Assembly: GCA_026988115.1 (NCBI GenBank)
Contig: JALSLV010000108.1
Span: forward strand, 62,001-126,000
Length of the DNA stretch: 64,000 bases
From: Lysobacterales bacterium
Lineage (GTDB): Bacteria > Pseudomonadota > Gammaproteobacteria > Xanthomonadales > Marinicellaceae
Direction of reading: 5' to 3'
Each line of letters begins with the position of its first letter. The stretch's first letter is position 1. The notes under the pieces are model-generated. The model was not told where the DNA came from, did not search any database, and saw nothing but the letters and a program-made list of their open reading frames with translations. A program made the translations under genes and the position numbers. Positions 51,064 to 60,685 of this stretch are shown piece by piece.

Positions 51064-53256
51064 TCAAACCTGTTTAGCGCTTTTTTTTTGATCCTCATGG
51101 TAGCCATAGTGACCATAATAACTTCCTTCATACTTATAATATCGCCCATATTTCGCTTTACTGGTTCTCAACCTATTCATGGCAATGCCAATTATTTTTG
51201 CTGATGAACGCCTCAACCGAGTGATTGCACTTTCCACCAATTGCGATGGAGTGGAATCATTTTTTAATACAAATAATACACCATCGACTTTTTGAGATAA
51301 AACCAAAGCATCACTAACCGCCATTACTGGCGCACAATCAATAACAACAAACTTGTATTTACTTTTAAGTTTAGTTAGCAAAATATCAAACTTTTCTGAA
51401 GACAGTAATTCCAAAGGGTTGGGGGGAATCATTCCGGATGCCAGAGTATGTAATTTACCAGACCCCTTTTCCACAGTTATGCATTCAGCAAAACTCGCTT
51501 CTCCTGACAACAAGGTCGTCAGTCCCGATAGTTTTGTCATGCCCATATTTCTTTTTACCATTGGTCGCCTTAAATCCGCTTCAACTAATATTGTTTCACC
51601 TAAATGTGATAACGAGTGCGCCAAGTTCATTGCCACCGTTGTCTTGCCTTCACTCGGAACTGTTGAAGTCACCAATATTGATTTGTTTTCAACATCTGGA
51701 AGCGATAATAACACTCCTGTCCTGAGGGTTCGAATAGACTCAGAGAAAGCAGACTTTGTATGCTCAACAAATTGCATCGCCGGAGAGCTGCCACTGTCTT
51801 TTTCATCAATATCAGGCAACATACCAATAACTGGTAAATTAATTTTACTTTCAACCTCTCTAGAAGATTTGAAAGTATTATCAAAATGCTCCATTAAAAA
51901 AGACACTGCAATACCCAACAACAAACCAACAACGACACCAATAACAATCATAATTTTTTTATTGGGCTTATAAGGATTGCTTGGGACAGTAGCCTTATTT
52001 ATCACGCGTGCATTAATTGTTTGAACGGATGAGGTTTTGACCGCATCTGTTTCTTTTGATTGTTTTAAAAAAGCATCGTATATTTGCTTATTGTAATTGT
52101 AGTCGCGCTTTAAAGAATTGTACTCAAATGCCTGTTCATTATTTGAAGAAATTTCTCCTTTAATTGATTTAACGCCACTTTCTTCATGTATTATTTCTTG
52201 TGATATTGATTCATAGTCTGCAACCACCAAATCAGCAGCGACACGCAAAACGCCATCATACTCAAGTTGAGTTAAACGCCTTAATTCAACAGCCTTTTTC
52301 ATCTTTGGGTGCTTTGGACCATAAACCAAAGCCAAAGAAGATACTTCGGATTGCACATCAGTCAACTCATTTTTTAATCGCACAACCTCTGGTTTGTCCA
52401 ACAGCGCAGGAATTCTAGCCAACTGCTTAGTGTCATTACCAATGCTTTTAATTCTTCTATAAACCGCTTCTAAACTTAATTTTTTTCTTTTTAACTCACC
52501 AATTCTTGTGCTTAGTTGAGTCAATTCCTGAACGGCTAACTCGTCACCACCTTCTGGCATAAACATCTGATACTTTCTTTGGTATTGCTTTAATTTTTGC
52601 TCAGACTCTTGCACTTTCTTTTTCAATTCTGGCAATTGCTTGGATATGTTTTCGCCCGTGCGTTGCTTGGCATTAATATCAACCTCAATCACTTCTTCGA
52701 TATAAGACTCTGCCAATGCATTGGCCTTTAGTGTTGCCAAATACGGATCATAATCGTCAAAAGCTATGTAAAAAACGCCACTGCCCTTTGCTTGAGAAAC
52801 CGACATGGTTGATTGCACATTTTCAATGGCGAGATTAAATAATTCATCCGATGATTTATTAGCGTAGTTTTCTTCTACAGACCCTGGCAATAATTTCTCG
52901 TACCACCGAAGCTCTTTTGGTTTTGGAATAAACTTCTCAACACCTATGCGCTGAACAACCTTTTGGGCAACAGGTGTGGACTTAAGCACATGAATTTGAT
53001 TGGGGTAAAATTCCCAGTTCATTCCCATCATGCCAAACAATTGATCCAAAGAACCCATTCGACTCGGTCGCTCAATCATTAAACTTGTTGAAGCTTGATA
53101 GACAGGCTTTGCCTTGATTGCCAAATAGAATGAGAATAAAGAAGTGATTAAAACAAATGTTAGTATAATTAACCAATGACTCTTAATTAACTCAATGAAA
53201 TCCTTAATATCAAATGCATTGGATTCTTTGACTGCATTTTCTGGTTGCGAATTCAT
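51064..53256 (-). CDS. Polysaccharide co-polymerase with tyrosine autokinase (Wzc/VpsO type)
   Basis: This inner-membrane regulator of polysaccharide chain length and export has 730 aa (E. coli Wzc 720). The Wzz domain lies between helix 1 (about 30-50) and helix 2 (about 434-455), with a periplasmic coiled-coil part in between. The cytosolic BY-kinase has Walker A STVPSEGKTT (531-540), Walker A' ILVEADLRRP (556-565) and Walker B VVIDCAP (Asp640). The C-terminal tail (703-719) has eight tyrosines, the autophosphorylation cluster. It starts one base after the exporter stop. No matching phosphatase (Wzb) is in view. Confidence 0.94.
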   Translation of the reverse strand: MNSQPENAVKESNAFDIKDFIELIKSHWLIILTFVLITSLFSFYLAIKAKPVYQASTSLMIERPSRMGSLDQLFGMMGMNWEFYPNQIHVLKSTPVAQKVVQRIGVEKFIPKPKELRWYEKLLPGSVEENYANKSSDELFNLAIENVQSTMSVSQAKGSGVFYIAFDDYDPYLATLKANALAESYIEEVIEVDINAKQRTGENISKQLPELKKKVQESEQKLKQYQRKYQMFMPEGGDELAVQELTQLSTRIGELKRKKLSLEAVYRRIKSIGNDTKQLARIPALLDKPEVVRLKNELTDVQSEVSSLALVYGPKHPKMKKAVELRRLTQLEYDGVLRVAADLVVADYESISQEIIHEESGVKSIKGEISSNNEQAFEYNSLKRDYNYNKQIYDAFLKQSKETDAVKTSSVQTINARVINKATVPSNPYKPNKKIMIVIGVVVGLLLGIAVSFLMEHFDNTFKSSREVESKINLPVIGMLPDIDEKDSGSSPAMQFVEHTKSAFSESIRTLRTGVLLSLPDVENKSILVTSTVPSEGKTTVAMNLAHSLSHLGETILVEADLRRPMVKRNMGMTKLSGLTTLLSGEASFAECITVEKGSGKLHTLASGMIPPNPLELLSSEKFDILLTKLKSKYKFVVIDCAPVMAVSDALVLSQKVDGVLFVLKNDSTPSQLVESAITRLRRSSAKIIGIAMNRLRTSKAKYGRYYKYEGSYYGHYGYHEDQKKSAKQV

Positions 53257-53766
53257 TTAAAAGAAACTTTCTTTGATTAAGATTACATCGCCAGAAAGAA
53301 TACTGGCATCCATATCTACTTTTACCTCTTTGGAAGTTGCAGAATTAGCATGAGTGAGGTATATCTTTTTCTTGCTTGCTCTTTCAGTTAAGCCACCTGC
53401 CTTTGCAATTGCTCTTCTGACCGTCATGCCTATTTCATAAGGGTAAGAACCAGGAGAGCGAACCTCTCCCTGAATGTAATAAGGCTTGTATTGTTTAATG
53501 GCAACAGTCACTTGCGGATTGACAAAATAGCCATCTTTGAGCATTGAAACAACCTTTTGTTTAATTGAATCAACCGTTTCTTCTTTGACTTGCAACTTAC
53601 CAATAAATGGATATTCGATATACCCTTTTGAGTCAACCGTTAAATCAAGCGCCAGCTCTGGCTCTCCATAAACCTCAACATGCAACACGTCGCCTGCACC
53701 AATCGCATAAGAATATGCAAGGTTTGTAAAAATCAACATGAGTAGAGCCAATAAAACCAAACGCAT
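53257..53766 (-). CDS. Polysaccharide export protein (Wza/VpsN family, short form)
   Basis: The protein has 169 aa from the ATG at 53766; an in-frame GTG lies three codons upstream. A signal peptide (about 1-20) is followed by the Poly_export domain, starting YAIGAGDVLHVEVYGEPEL, and one SLBB-like beta-grasp domain (about 85-150, YYIQGEVRSPGSYPYEIGMTVRRAI). It is half the length of E. coli Wza: no lipoprotein cysteine and no C-terminal outer-membrane helix. It probably works with the separate barrel protein encoded just upstream, which would supply the outer-membrane part. Confidence 0.88.
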   Translation of the reverse strand: MRLVLLALLMLIFTNLAYSYAIGAGDVLHVEVYGEPELALDLTVDSKGYIEYPFIGKLQVKEETVDSIKQKVVSMLKDGYFVNPQVTVAIKQYKPYYIQGEVRSPGSYPYEIGMTVRRAIAKAGGLTERASKKKIYLTHANSATSKEVKVDMDASILSGDVILIKESFF

Positions 53767-53776
53767 AACAGTCACT

Positions 53777-54955
53777 TTATTTTGAGAGTTCTAAAGTAAA
53801 CAGCAAAGAATTGTCTTTGTACTCAAATTCATTAATGCTCGAATTTCGACTTGCATGCCGATAACCTAGACCAGAAACCAACCAATCACTAAACTGGTAT
53901 TTGGCTGAAACGCCGTAAAAATTCAAGTCATCACTTCTTAAGCTGCCTTTATAGGTCTCATCAGAAATGCCAACATTTGCAGTCGTACTAAAACGATCTC
54001 TCCAAAAATGCGTCCAACCCAAATCCGCTGTATTGCGCACAACATAAGAGCCATTACCGTTTGTCTCATCCGTTTCACGAGATAATGACAAATCAAAAAT
54101 AGAATAACTTCTTAGCGACCAAGTCAGACCCGCTTCAATAGCCAAACCATTAAAATCATCGTGTTGCGGCTCATCAAAGTCTTTAGTTAAGTATCCAACC
54201 AAAGCTCTTGCACTTGTTTTACCAGTTGCTTGCCATTGAGCACCAAACATATAACGTGTTTCTTTATTATCTAAACTGGCAACATCATAATCTATATTGG
54301 TTCTTTTAAACTGAGCAAGAAGACTTGTTTTGGGTGAAACTCGGTGCGAGTAAGTGACTCCAAAATACCGAGCCTGCCTGTTTCTTGTTGCTGTGAACTG
54401 CTCGTTATTGTCGTATTGCCTATCAACATATCCCAGGTCGAAATCCAAAGCTCCTTTTGCACCAACCCCACCATAATGCCACTTTCCACCAACACCAAAA
54501 GAATGCCACTGATCGGGATCTAAATTTAAATCAATTAAACCACCTTGCTGGTTTCCTGTTCCAATTCTATCTGACCCATCAAGGTACTCAACAGAAGCCT
54601 CTAACTGAGAGCGATTTGATACAAAATACCCCAGTTTGAACAACAATTGCTGCCTATCAAAATTATACCGAGAATCCGAATTAAATGAGGTTTTACTGTA
54701 ATCGTACTGACCCAGAAAGCTAAGTTTTTCTCCTTCTGCCTCAACCCTTACCCCTGGGGAAAAAACAAAGAAATTTGAGCTAATTGCCCGACTATCATCA
54801 AACAAATAAGAAACATTGTCATCGTAGCCATAGCTCAAGCCAATGGTTGGAAAAACATTAAAACTTCCCAATTGCAACCCATCTTGTTGTGCTTGAGCAT
54901 ACTTCCCAAAACATGCCACTACCACAACTGTTATTATCTTCAATACTGTCTTCAT
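53777..54955 (-). CDS. Outer-membrane beta-barrel protein of the EPS locus (VpsM/EpsL-like)
   Basis: The protein has 392 aa with a signal peptide (about 1-22, ending AQA). The mature part is built of alternating-hydrophobicity strands rich in Tyr, Asp, Arg and Ser (SYGYDDNVSYLF, YDYSKTSFNSDSRYNF and others), consistent with about 16 strands. It ends FTLELSK rather than in the usual terminal aromatic. Its position before a short Wza-type exporter suggests the outer-membrane pore for the polysaccharide. A candidate promoter lies upstream. Confidence 0.75.
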   Translation of the reverse strand: MKTVLKIITVVVVACFGKYAQAQQDGLQLGSFNVFPTIGLSYGYDDNVSYLFDDSRAISSNFFVFSPGVRVEAEGEKLSFLGQYDYSKTSFNSDSRYNFDRQQLLFKLGYFVSNRSQLEASVEYLDGSDRIGTGNQQGGLIDLNLDPDQWHSFGVGGKWHYGGVGAKGALDFDLGYVDRQYDNNEQFTATRNRQARYFGVTYSHRVSPKTSLLAQFKRTNIDYDVASLDNKETRYMFGAQWQATGKTSARALVGYLTKDFDEPQHDDFNGLAIEAGLTWSLRSYSIFDLSLSRETDETNGNGSYVVRNTADLGWTHFWRDRFSTTANVGISDETYKGSLRSDDLNFYGVSAKYQFSDWLVSGLGYRHASRNSSINEFEYKDNSLLFTLELSK

Positions 54956-54990
54956 AAACTTTTACTCGTTCTCACACACACTAACCATGC

Positions 54991-55018
54991 ATTTTCTCAC
55001 AAATGAAAAATAACTCAA
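54991..55018 (-). promoter_or_regulatory. Candidate promoter for the EPS export genes
   Basis: On the minus strand, TTGAGT (55013-55018) and GAAAAT (54991-54996) are 16 bases apart in the 100-base gap between the ligase and barrel genes. Both boxes are imperfect. Confidence 0.35.
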
Positions 55019-55055
55019 GGCTTGCAAACAAACAATCTGATATAAACAGTTAAAA

Positions 55056-56504
55056 TTAGCTTTGGCTAAGTGGTTTTTGTGATTTTTTAACTTTTAAAGT
55101 CACTAATTTGCCGTAAACCAGTGAAATTGCTACGATTATTGTCACTACATTCGCAGGAATCCTAGCGTTAAAATCGAATGTTCCATGCAAAAGCAGGTAT
55201 AAAATTGCAGATAATATCGAAATTGTCAACAATTGATAAAACTGGCTTTTTATTCTTAATGCAAAAATAAACAGGCGATAAAAGAAAATAACGACTAAAG
55301 TAGCAAGAATTAAAGAGAATAATCCAAACTCAACAATAAACTCAATATAATCATTATGAGCGTGATCAAAATAAGCCGTCTGCTCCAGCATTCGGTGATT
55401 GACAAAGAACACCTGATAAGCACCAGGACCCACTCCTGAAAACCAATATTTGGGCATATGAGTGATGGCTTGCTCAACAGCCAACAAACGCCCTTGCACC
55501 GAATCCATCAAAAACGCTTGGCTATCATCAGAATTTTGGCCCAATGTTTGCCAATAATAATTTACATCATCTGAAACAAAAACCAAAACCACCAACCCCA
55601 TGATGAAAACCATAAACAGTTTCTTAATTCCCCTTTTTTTATTTTTCATTGAATACAACAACAAAGAATAATTAAACACTAAAGCCAACAAAAGCGATGC
55701 CAAGCCAGCGCGTGAGTGTGTATTCCAAACACCCACCACAATTAAAAACAGGGCAAAATCTAAAAAACGCAAGGGATGACCAATAAAACGAATAAACCTT
55801 TCTTTTAATCCAATCCCCGAATACCTCACCACTTTTCTCGATAAAACAAACCGCAGCCCCAAGCCCAACAGAAAACTCAAAGACAAAAAAGCAACCAAAT
55901 GATTTTTATTAATAAAAGTCCCTGAGGCATTAAAAACTGAAACAGAAGTGACTTGAACCAAGGTTCCTGTTTGACCAATAGAGACGAGATACATGCCATA
56001 TACCGCTTCAAAAACACCCAAAAGCAGTATCAAAAACAATACAATGGTAATCCTTTTTCGTGAATTAATTAAAACAATACCAAGAATAAATACAATGGCG
56101 TAATAGCTGCTTAACAATAACATTTTATAACTGGCATAAACATCTAAAGACAGGTAGCCATAAGACAAACCAAGGTCAGCATAAGCCTGTGCTACATTTG
56201 GTGTCATTAACCTTAAAAGCGGCAGCGGCAAAGGAATCAAATAAAGTGCAATAACACACAACCACAAAGCAATTAACTTCAATTCCGAACGCATTTTTTT
56301 GAGCCGACCCCAACTAAAATAACACGAATGAAAAACTTGCGAACAAAGCAACATAAACACCAAAATAAGCGTGGAAAAAGCCGCTTCTAATGACCATGCC
56401 CAAATGCGATTAGAACCTAGCGGAAAAGGATTAACAACAATAAGCAAACAAAACAAAACAAAAAACACTCTTTGTTTTAGGGGTTGATAAGCACGCGAGT
56501 TCAT
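55056..56504 (-). CDS. O-antigen polymerase/ligase family membrane protein (Wzy_C)
   Basis: This is a multi-pass inner-membrane protein joining or polymerising lipid-linked sugar repeats on the periplasmic side. I start it at the ATG at 56504 (482 aa), which overlaps the WecA-type stop as ATGA; the longer frame would overlap that gene by 97 bases. About 11 hydrophobic helices are seen. The large periplasmic loop carries the family motif SGVGPGAYQ followed by AHNDYIEFIVEFGL, with the conserved His. In a cluster with a WecA-type starter it is most likely the Wzy polymerase. No Wzx flippase is visible in the window. Confidence 0.85.
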   Translation of the reverse strand: MNSRAYQPLKQRVFFVLFCLLIVVNPFPLGSNRIWAWSLEAAFSTLILVFMLLCSQVFHSCYFSWGRLKKMRSELKLIALWLCVIALYLIPLPLPLLRLMTPNVAQAYADLGLSYGYLSLDVYASYKMLLLSSYYAIVFILGIVLINSRKRITIVLFLILLLGVFEAVYGMYLVSIGQTGTLVQVTSVSVFNASGTFINKNHLVAFLSLSFLLGLGLRFVLSRKVVRYSGIGLKERFIRFIGHPLRFLDFALFLIVVGVWNTHSRAGLASLLLALVFNYSLLLYSMKNKKRGIKKLFMVFIMGLVVLVFVSDDVNYYWQTLGQNSDDSQAFLMDSVQGRLLAVEQAITHMPKYWFSGVGPGAYQVFFVNHRMLEQTAYFDHAHNDYIEFIVEFGLFSLILATLVVIFFYRLFIFALRIKSQFYQLLTISILSAILYLLLHGTFDFNARIPANVVTIIVAISLVYGKLVTLKVKKSQKPLSQS

Positions 56505-57517
56505 GACTGAGGAATTTTCCTCCACGCTTTTTTCAAGACCAAGTAATAAATAATCGAGAACAACACAAAAAGATAAAATTGAATATATTCTTGCCACCGA
56601 TTAATAATAAAAACAGCAAAGACTATCATTAATGCATGCATAGACAAAATCAATGCTAGAGTCTTATTTTGCGACAATCCTTTGGACATAAAAAAATGAT
56701 GCAAGTGTGTTTTATCTGGCATAAAAGGCGAAACGCCTCGGATAAAACGCCGCACCATCACAAAAATAGTATCATAGATGGGCAAAGCCACAAGGTACAA
56801 TGCTGTTACGGGTTTTATCAACCCAACAGGAGCTTGACTAAAATACACCAACAACCACGCCAATAAGAAACCCAAAAACATACTGCCATTGTCGCCTAAA
56901 AATAATTTATACGAATGTGATTTATTAAAAAGCACAAAAATGACGACCGCAATTAACAGCAAAAACAACCAATCACTCAAACCAGAACCATAAGCAAGCC
57001 AAGCGAGCATTAAGACAGGCAAAACAAAAGTCATCGCAGCCAAGCCATCAATTCCATCGGACATATTAAGGGCATTTATCACTCCAACGACACCAAAGAC
57101 AGTAATGGGAATCGCCAATAGACCTAAATCCATATGCCATGAAGGCATTAACAAATAACCAAAAGAGAACAATTGAACTTTTGTCATAAAGACGATAAAC
57201 AAACTGGCTGCAATTTGCACCACAAAACGAATAAAAGCGGATAAATCAAACAGGTCATCTAAAAAACCAACACAAGCAACCACACAGGCAGACAAATACA
57301 AATACAAAGCAAACTCACCCACACCGATAAGCAGAGCCAAAGCCACTCCTGACGAAATAACTAAGGCAACACCGCCGACTAGAGGAACTGGATTTTGGTG
57401 AATCTTACGTTTATTGGGCTGATCGACCAGATTAAATTTCAACGCCAACTTCCTTAAACCAATAATAAGCACAGGAGTTAGTAAACTAATAATTAACGCA
57501 TTCTCAACCATACTCAC
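56501..57517 (-). CDS. WecA/TagO-type undecaprenyl-phosphate sugar-phosphate transferase
   Basis: It starts repeat-unit synthesis by moving a HexNAc-1-phosphate from a UDP-sugar to undecaprenyl phosphate. The 338-aa protein has about 11 membrane helices. Family motifs: the substrate-binding FLDDLFD (about 84), the catalytic NALNMSDGIDGLAA (about 148-161), FLGDNGSMFLGF, and the cytosolic His loop PDKTHLHHFF. It begins directly after the gmd stop and overlaps the next gene. It could also serve the organism's O-antigen, but its position argues for the EPS. Confidence 0.93.
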   Translation of the reverse strand: MSMVENALIISLLTPVLIIGLRKLALKFNLVDQPNKRKIHQNPVPLVGGVALVISSGVALALLIGVGEFALYLYLSACVVACVGFLDDLFDLSAFIRFVVQIAASLFIVFMTKVQLFSFGYLLMPSWHMDLGLLAIPITVFGVVGVINALNMSDGIDGLAAMTFVLPVLMLAWLAYGSGLSDWLFLLLIAVVIFVLFNKSHSYKLFLGDNGSMFLGFLLAWLLVYFSQAPVGLIKPVTALYLVALPIYDTIFVMVRRFIRGVSPFMPDKTHLHHFFMSKGLSQNKTLALILSMHALMIVFAVFIINRWQEYIQFYLFVLFSIIYYLVLKKAWRKIPQS

Positions 57518-58573
57518 TTAACGCTTAAAATCATTTTCCATCATATCGGCGACCAATTGCTCAAAAGAAGTCGCAGGAGTCCAACCGAGTTTATCTTTTG
57601 CTTTTTGTGGGTTACCTAATAACGACTCCACCTCTGCTGGTCGATAAAATTCAGGCGAAACCGCAACCACCTTATCGCCAACCTTAGCCGCAATGGCAAC
57701 AGAGCCAATCTGTTCAATGGTGGCGTATTCTGATTCTCCAGTACCATGCCAAGCTAAAGTTACTTCAACATGTTTAGCAGCGGCATTGACAAAATCACGA
57801 ACACTAAATTGTTGACCCGTAGCAATCACAAAATCATCGGGCTTGTCCTGTTGCAACATCATCCACTGCATCATGACGTAATCACGGGCATGACCCCAAT
57901 CGCGCAATGCATCTAAGTTACCCAAATACAAACAATTTTGTTCGCCCAATAAAACACGAGATAATTCGATAGTAATCTTACGCGTAACGAAAGTTTCGCC
58001 GCGTCTTGGACTCTCATGGTTAAACAAAATGCCGCTACAGGCATACATACCATAAGATTCACGGTAATTAATAACAATCCAATGCGCATACAATTTAGCC
58101 ACGCCATAAGGAGAACGCGGATAAAAAGGAGTTTTTTCCGTTTGAGGCACTTCTTGCACCTCACCAAACAACTCCGAAGTCGAGGCTTGGTAAAAACGTG
58201 TTTTGTCAACCAAACCATTAATCCGAATCGCCTCAAGTAAGCGAACCGTACCCAACGCATCGGTATTCGCCGTGTATTCTGGTGCATCAAAAGAAACCGC
58301 CACATGCGATTGAGCTGCCAAGTTATAAACCTCATCGGGTTTGACCTGAGCTACAATAGCATTGAGAGAAAGGGAATCGGTTAAATCGCCATAATGCAGG
58401 AAGATATTTTTGCCGCTGTTTTCACCCGCATCCAGCAAGTGTTCAATTCGCCCAGTATTGGCAACAGAGGCTCGGCGAATAATTCCATGGACTTCATAGC
58501 CTTTTTGCAGTAATAATTCTGCCAAATAAGAGCCGTCCTGACCTGTAATTCCTGTAATGATTGCTTTTTTCAT
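57518..58573 (-). CDS. gmd: GDP-mannose 4,6-dehydratase
   Basis: It turns GDP-D-mannose into GDP-4-keto-6-deoxymannose, the precursor of fucose, rhamnose, colitose or perosamine. The 351-aa SDR protein has nucleotide motif [16 protein letters not shown] (7-22), the catalytic residues Thr132, Glu134, Tyr156 and Lys160 (YGVAKLY), and the ETFVTRKIT tetramer/GDP segment. No GDP-fucose synthase, Rmd reductase or aminotransferase is adjacent, so the final sugar is unknown. It looks somewhat GC-richer than its upstream neighbours. It has its own candidate promoter. Confidence 0.96.
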   Translation of the reverse strand: MKKAIITGITGQDGSYLAELLLQKGYEVHGIIRRASVANTGRIEHLLDAGENSGKNIFLHYGDLTDSLSLNAIVAQVKPDEVYNLAAQSHVAVSFDAPEYTANTDALGTVRLLEAIRINGLVDKTRFYQASTSELFGEVQEVPQTEKTPFYPRSPYGVAKLYAHWIVINYRESYGMYACSGILFNHESPRRGETFVTRKITIELSRVLLGEQNCLYLGNLDALRDWGHARDYVMMQWMMLQQDKPDDFVIATGQQFSVRDFVNAAAKHVEVTLAWHGTGESEYATIEQIGSVAIAAKVGDKVVAVSPEFYRPAEVESLLGNPQKAKDKLGWTPATSFEQLVADMMENDFKR

Positions 58574-58610
58574 AGTGATTGATTTTTAATATAAATAAAT
58601 TAAGGACTTA

Positions 58611-58639
58611 ATGATAAAGAAATACACAAACAGTTGCAA
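58611..58639 (-). promoter_or_regulatory. Candidate promoter for gmd
   Basis: On the minus strand, TTGCAA (58634-58639) and TATCAT (58611-58616) are 17 bases apart, about 40 bases before the gmd start. It would also drive the WecA-type and polymerase genes. Confidence 0.55.
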
Positions 58640-58669
58640 TGAATTTCAAATCAAGTGATAGAGTTAGGA

Positions 58670-59788
58670 TTAGCCAACAAGAGACTTTATCTGTTTAAGG
58701 TAAGCATCAATAACGATTTTCTCATCAAATTCATTTTCCACCTTAACCCTGCCCTTTTTTCCCATCGCCAACAATTGTTGATTATCCAATGCCAATACCT
58801 TATTCATCTGCACAGACAAATCATGGCTATTTTTCACCTCACACAAAAATCCGTTCACACCATCATCGACCACATCCATACAACCTGGAACATTCGTCGT
58901 GATGATTGGTTTAGCTAATGCCGCCGCCTCCAACAAAACACGCGACAAACCTTCGCGGTACGAAGGCAAAACCACACAATCCGCTTTATTCATGACACAC
59001 GCCACATCATCGGCATGACCCAAGTATTTAATTTCAGGCAACTCTGTCCATTTATCCAGTTGTTTTTGGCTAATTGCCGTTGGGTTGGCTTCATACAAAT
59101 CGCCCAACAACCAAAACTCTACCCCTGTTTTTCGCTCTTTTTGCACCAATTCTTGCGCTGCTTGGATATATTCTACAACCCCCTTGTCTTTAATCATTCG
59201 GGCAACAAATAAAAATACAAAAACCTCGCTTTTATGTTGCACAGGCCTAAACTTCGCCAAGTTGATTCCAGAGCCTGGCAACAACCCAGTTTTATTTTCT
59301 TTAACTAACTTTTTATCCACAAAGAGCTTTCTATCATGCGGATTTTGAAAAAATACTTTATACGCATATTTAAAAGAAAACCGGTAGAGCCAACGCGCTA
59401 TTTTTGATGACATTCCATCATTGAGAAAAACAGTCCCCAAACCCGAAACATTATTTATCACCGGAACACCTGACAATTTCGCACCCAAAGTACCATAAAT
59501 ATTGGGCTTTATAGTGTACTGCAACACAACATCAACCCCTAACTTTTTATAAAGTCTAGAAAAACGCCAAACCAAAAGCAAATCTTGAAATGGATTCGTG
59601 CCCTTATTATTAATTTTAATCTCATGGTATTCAAAACCCAAGTCCACCAACTTTTGCGAATAATCATCGCGCGGAGCAATCAAAACTAGGCGATAACCTT
59701 CATCTCGCAAAGCGTTAAGCAAACCTAAACGAAAATTATAGATATTCCAAGAAGTATTAATGACAATGGCGATAGTTTTTTTAGACAT
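58670..59788 (-). CDS. Family 4 glycosyltransferase
   Basis: This cytosolic GT-B enzyme adds one sugar of the repeat unit. It has 372 aa from the ATG at 59788 (an in-frame GTG lies four codons upstream). The N-terminal half has INTSWNIYNFRLGLLNALRDEGY and NNVSGLGTVF. The C-terminal half has the nucleotide-sugar part FLFVARMIKDKGVVEYIQAA and the E-x7-E type motif PSYREGLSRVLLEAAA. This resembles transferases that add HexNAc or hexose to lipid-linked intermediates. The sugar cannot be told from sequence. A 48-base gap separates it from the deacetylase, breaking the tight overlap pattern upstream. Confidence 0.88.
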   Translation of the reverse strand: MSKKTIAIVINTSWNIYNFRLGLLNALRDEGYRLVLIAPRDDYSQKLVDLGFEYHEIKINNKGTNPFQDLLLVWRFSRLYKKLGVDVVLQYTIKPNIYGTLGAKLSGVPVINNVSGLGTVFLNDGMSSKIARWLYRFSFKYAYKVFFQNPHDRKLFVDKKLVKENKTGLLPGSGINLAKFRPVQHKSEVFVFLFVARMIKDKGVVEYIQAAQELVQKERKTGVEFWLLGDLYEANPTAISQKQLDKWTELPEIKYLGHADDVACVMNKADCVVLPSYREGLSRVLLEAAALAKPIITTNVPGCMDVVDDGVNGFLCEVKNSHDLSVQMNKVLALDNQQLLAMGKKGRVKVENEFDEKIVIDAYLKQIKSLVG

Positions 59789-59848
59789 CCCGCTGCTCAC
59801 GCCACATTTGAAACATTAATATAAACCATACTTTGATTGCTTTAGCAT

Positions 59849-60685
59849 TCATAGCATTGAAAAACCATATCGTTTAATTTCTTCTTGTTTAAGTAACTGT
59901 TTAAATTGAGTCGAAATCAACACATCGTATTCTATCTGACTAATGGAACTTATACGAGTAAGATTTTTTTCTTCATCCCTCGCATTTGAGATCGGATGTA
60001 CCATTAATTCAGACACCCCTTGTTTCAAGCTTTCAATACAACTTTTATACAAGTCAAATGAAACTTCTCCATTTTTAGGGATAAAGTCAAAAACGCTAGT
60101 TAAATAGTCGTTACTGGATAATTGATTGCTCCATTTCTTTTCATTTCTTGAATTTAACTTTTGTATAATGGCCATCCTTATGTATTTGTTTATGCCACTA
60201 CTCCTAACTCTTCCTTGTTTTAGCACTCTTAAAGGAACGCTATTTTTAACGCAATAAGATGCTAATCTATCAAATATATTGGGCAATACATGTATGTGTT
60301 GGTGAGAATCAATGTGGTCCAAATGCAATCCATACGACATAAACTTCTCAATTTGTGCAAAAAACTCTACCCCAATCTCTTGAGTGGAAATTCTATTTAA
60401 AAAATAACGTTTAATAAATTCTCTTCGAGAATAGAATTTTCCATTTTCATTTATTAAGGATTTAACTTTACAGGCATCAGATATAGGTCTTCCAAGAGTT
60501 ATATTAAAATGCAAACCCACTGGCAATTGAAAATTAACACTCATTCCAACCGCTTCTTCGACACAAGGCATATTAACCATTAGAGTCGCACTATCTATAG
60601 AACCGAACACAAAACAGTCTAAAATAGCCTTATTAACCGCATGACTTATGCCAAAATCATCGGCATTAATAATAAGTTGCTTCAT
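59849..60685 (-). CDS. ChbG/HpnK (YdjC) family carbohydrate deacetylase
   Basis: The protein has 278 aa. The family motifs are NADDFG (7-12) near the N-terminus and LDHIDSHQHIHVLPN (about 124-138), which supply the metal-binding Asp and His residues. The known members ChbG (chito-oligosaccharide) and HpnK (hopanoid) remove N-acetyl groups. Here it probably de-N-acetylates a HexNAc of the repeat unit or its lipid-linked precursor. Its ATG overlaps the ATP-grasp stop (ATGA), so the two are translationally coupled and may act one after the other: free the amine, then acylate it. That order is inference. Confidence 0.85.
   Translation of the reverse strand: MKQLIINADDFGISHAVNKAILDCFVFGSIDSATLMVNMPCVEEAVGMSVNFQLPVGLHFNITLGRPISDACKVKSLINENGKFYSRREFIKRYFLNRISTQEIGVEFFAQIEKFMSYGLHLDHIDSHQHIHVLPNIFDRLASYCVKNSVPLRVLKQGRVRSSGINKYIRMAIIQKLNSRNEKKWSNQLSSNDYLTSVFDFIPKNGEVSFDLYKSCIESLKQGVSELMVHPISNARDEEKNLTRISSISQIEYDVLISTQFKQLLKQEEIKRYGFSML

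Noticed and set aside
56505-56597. Longer N-terminus for the polymerase/ligase
   Set aside because: It would lie inside the WecA-type gene; the ATG at 56504 gives a normal ATGA overlap.
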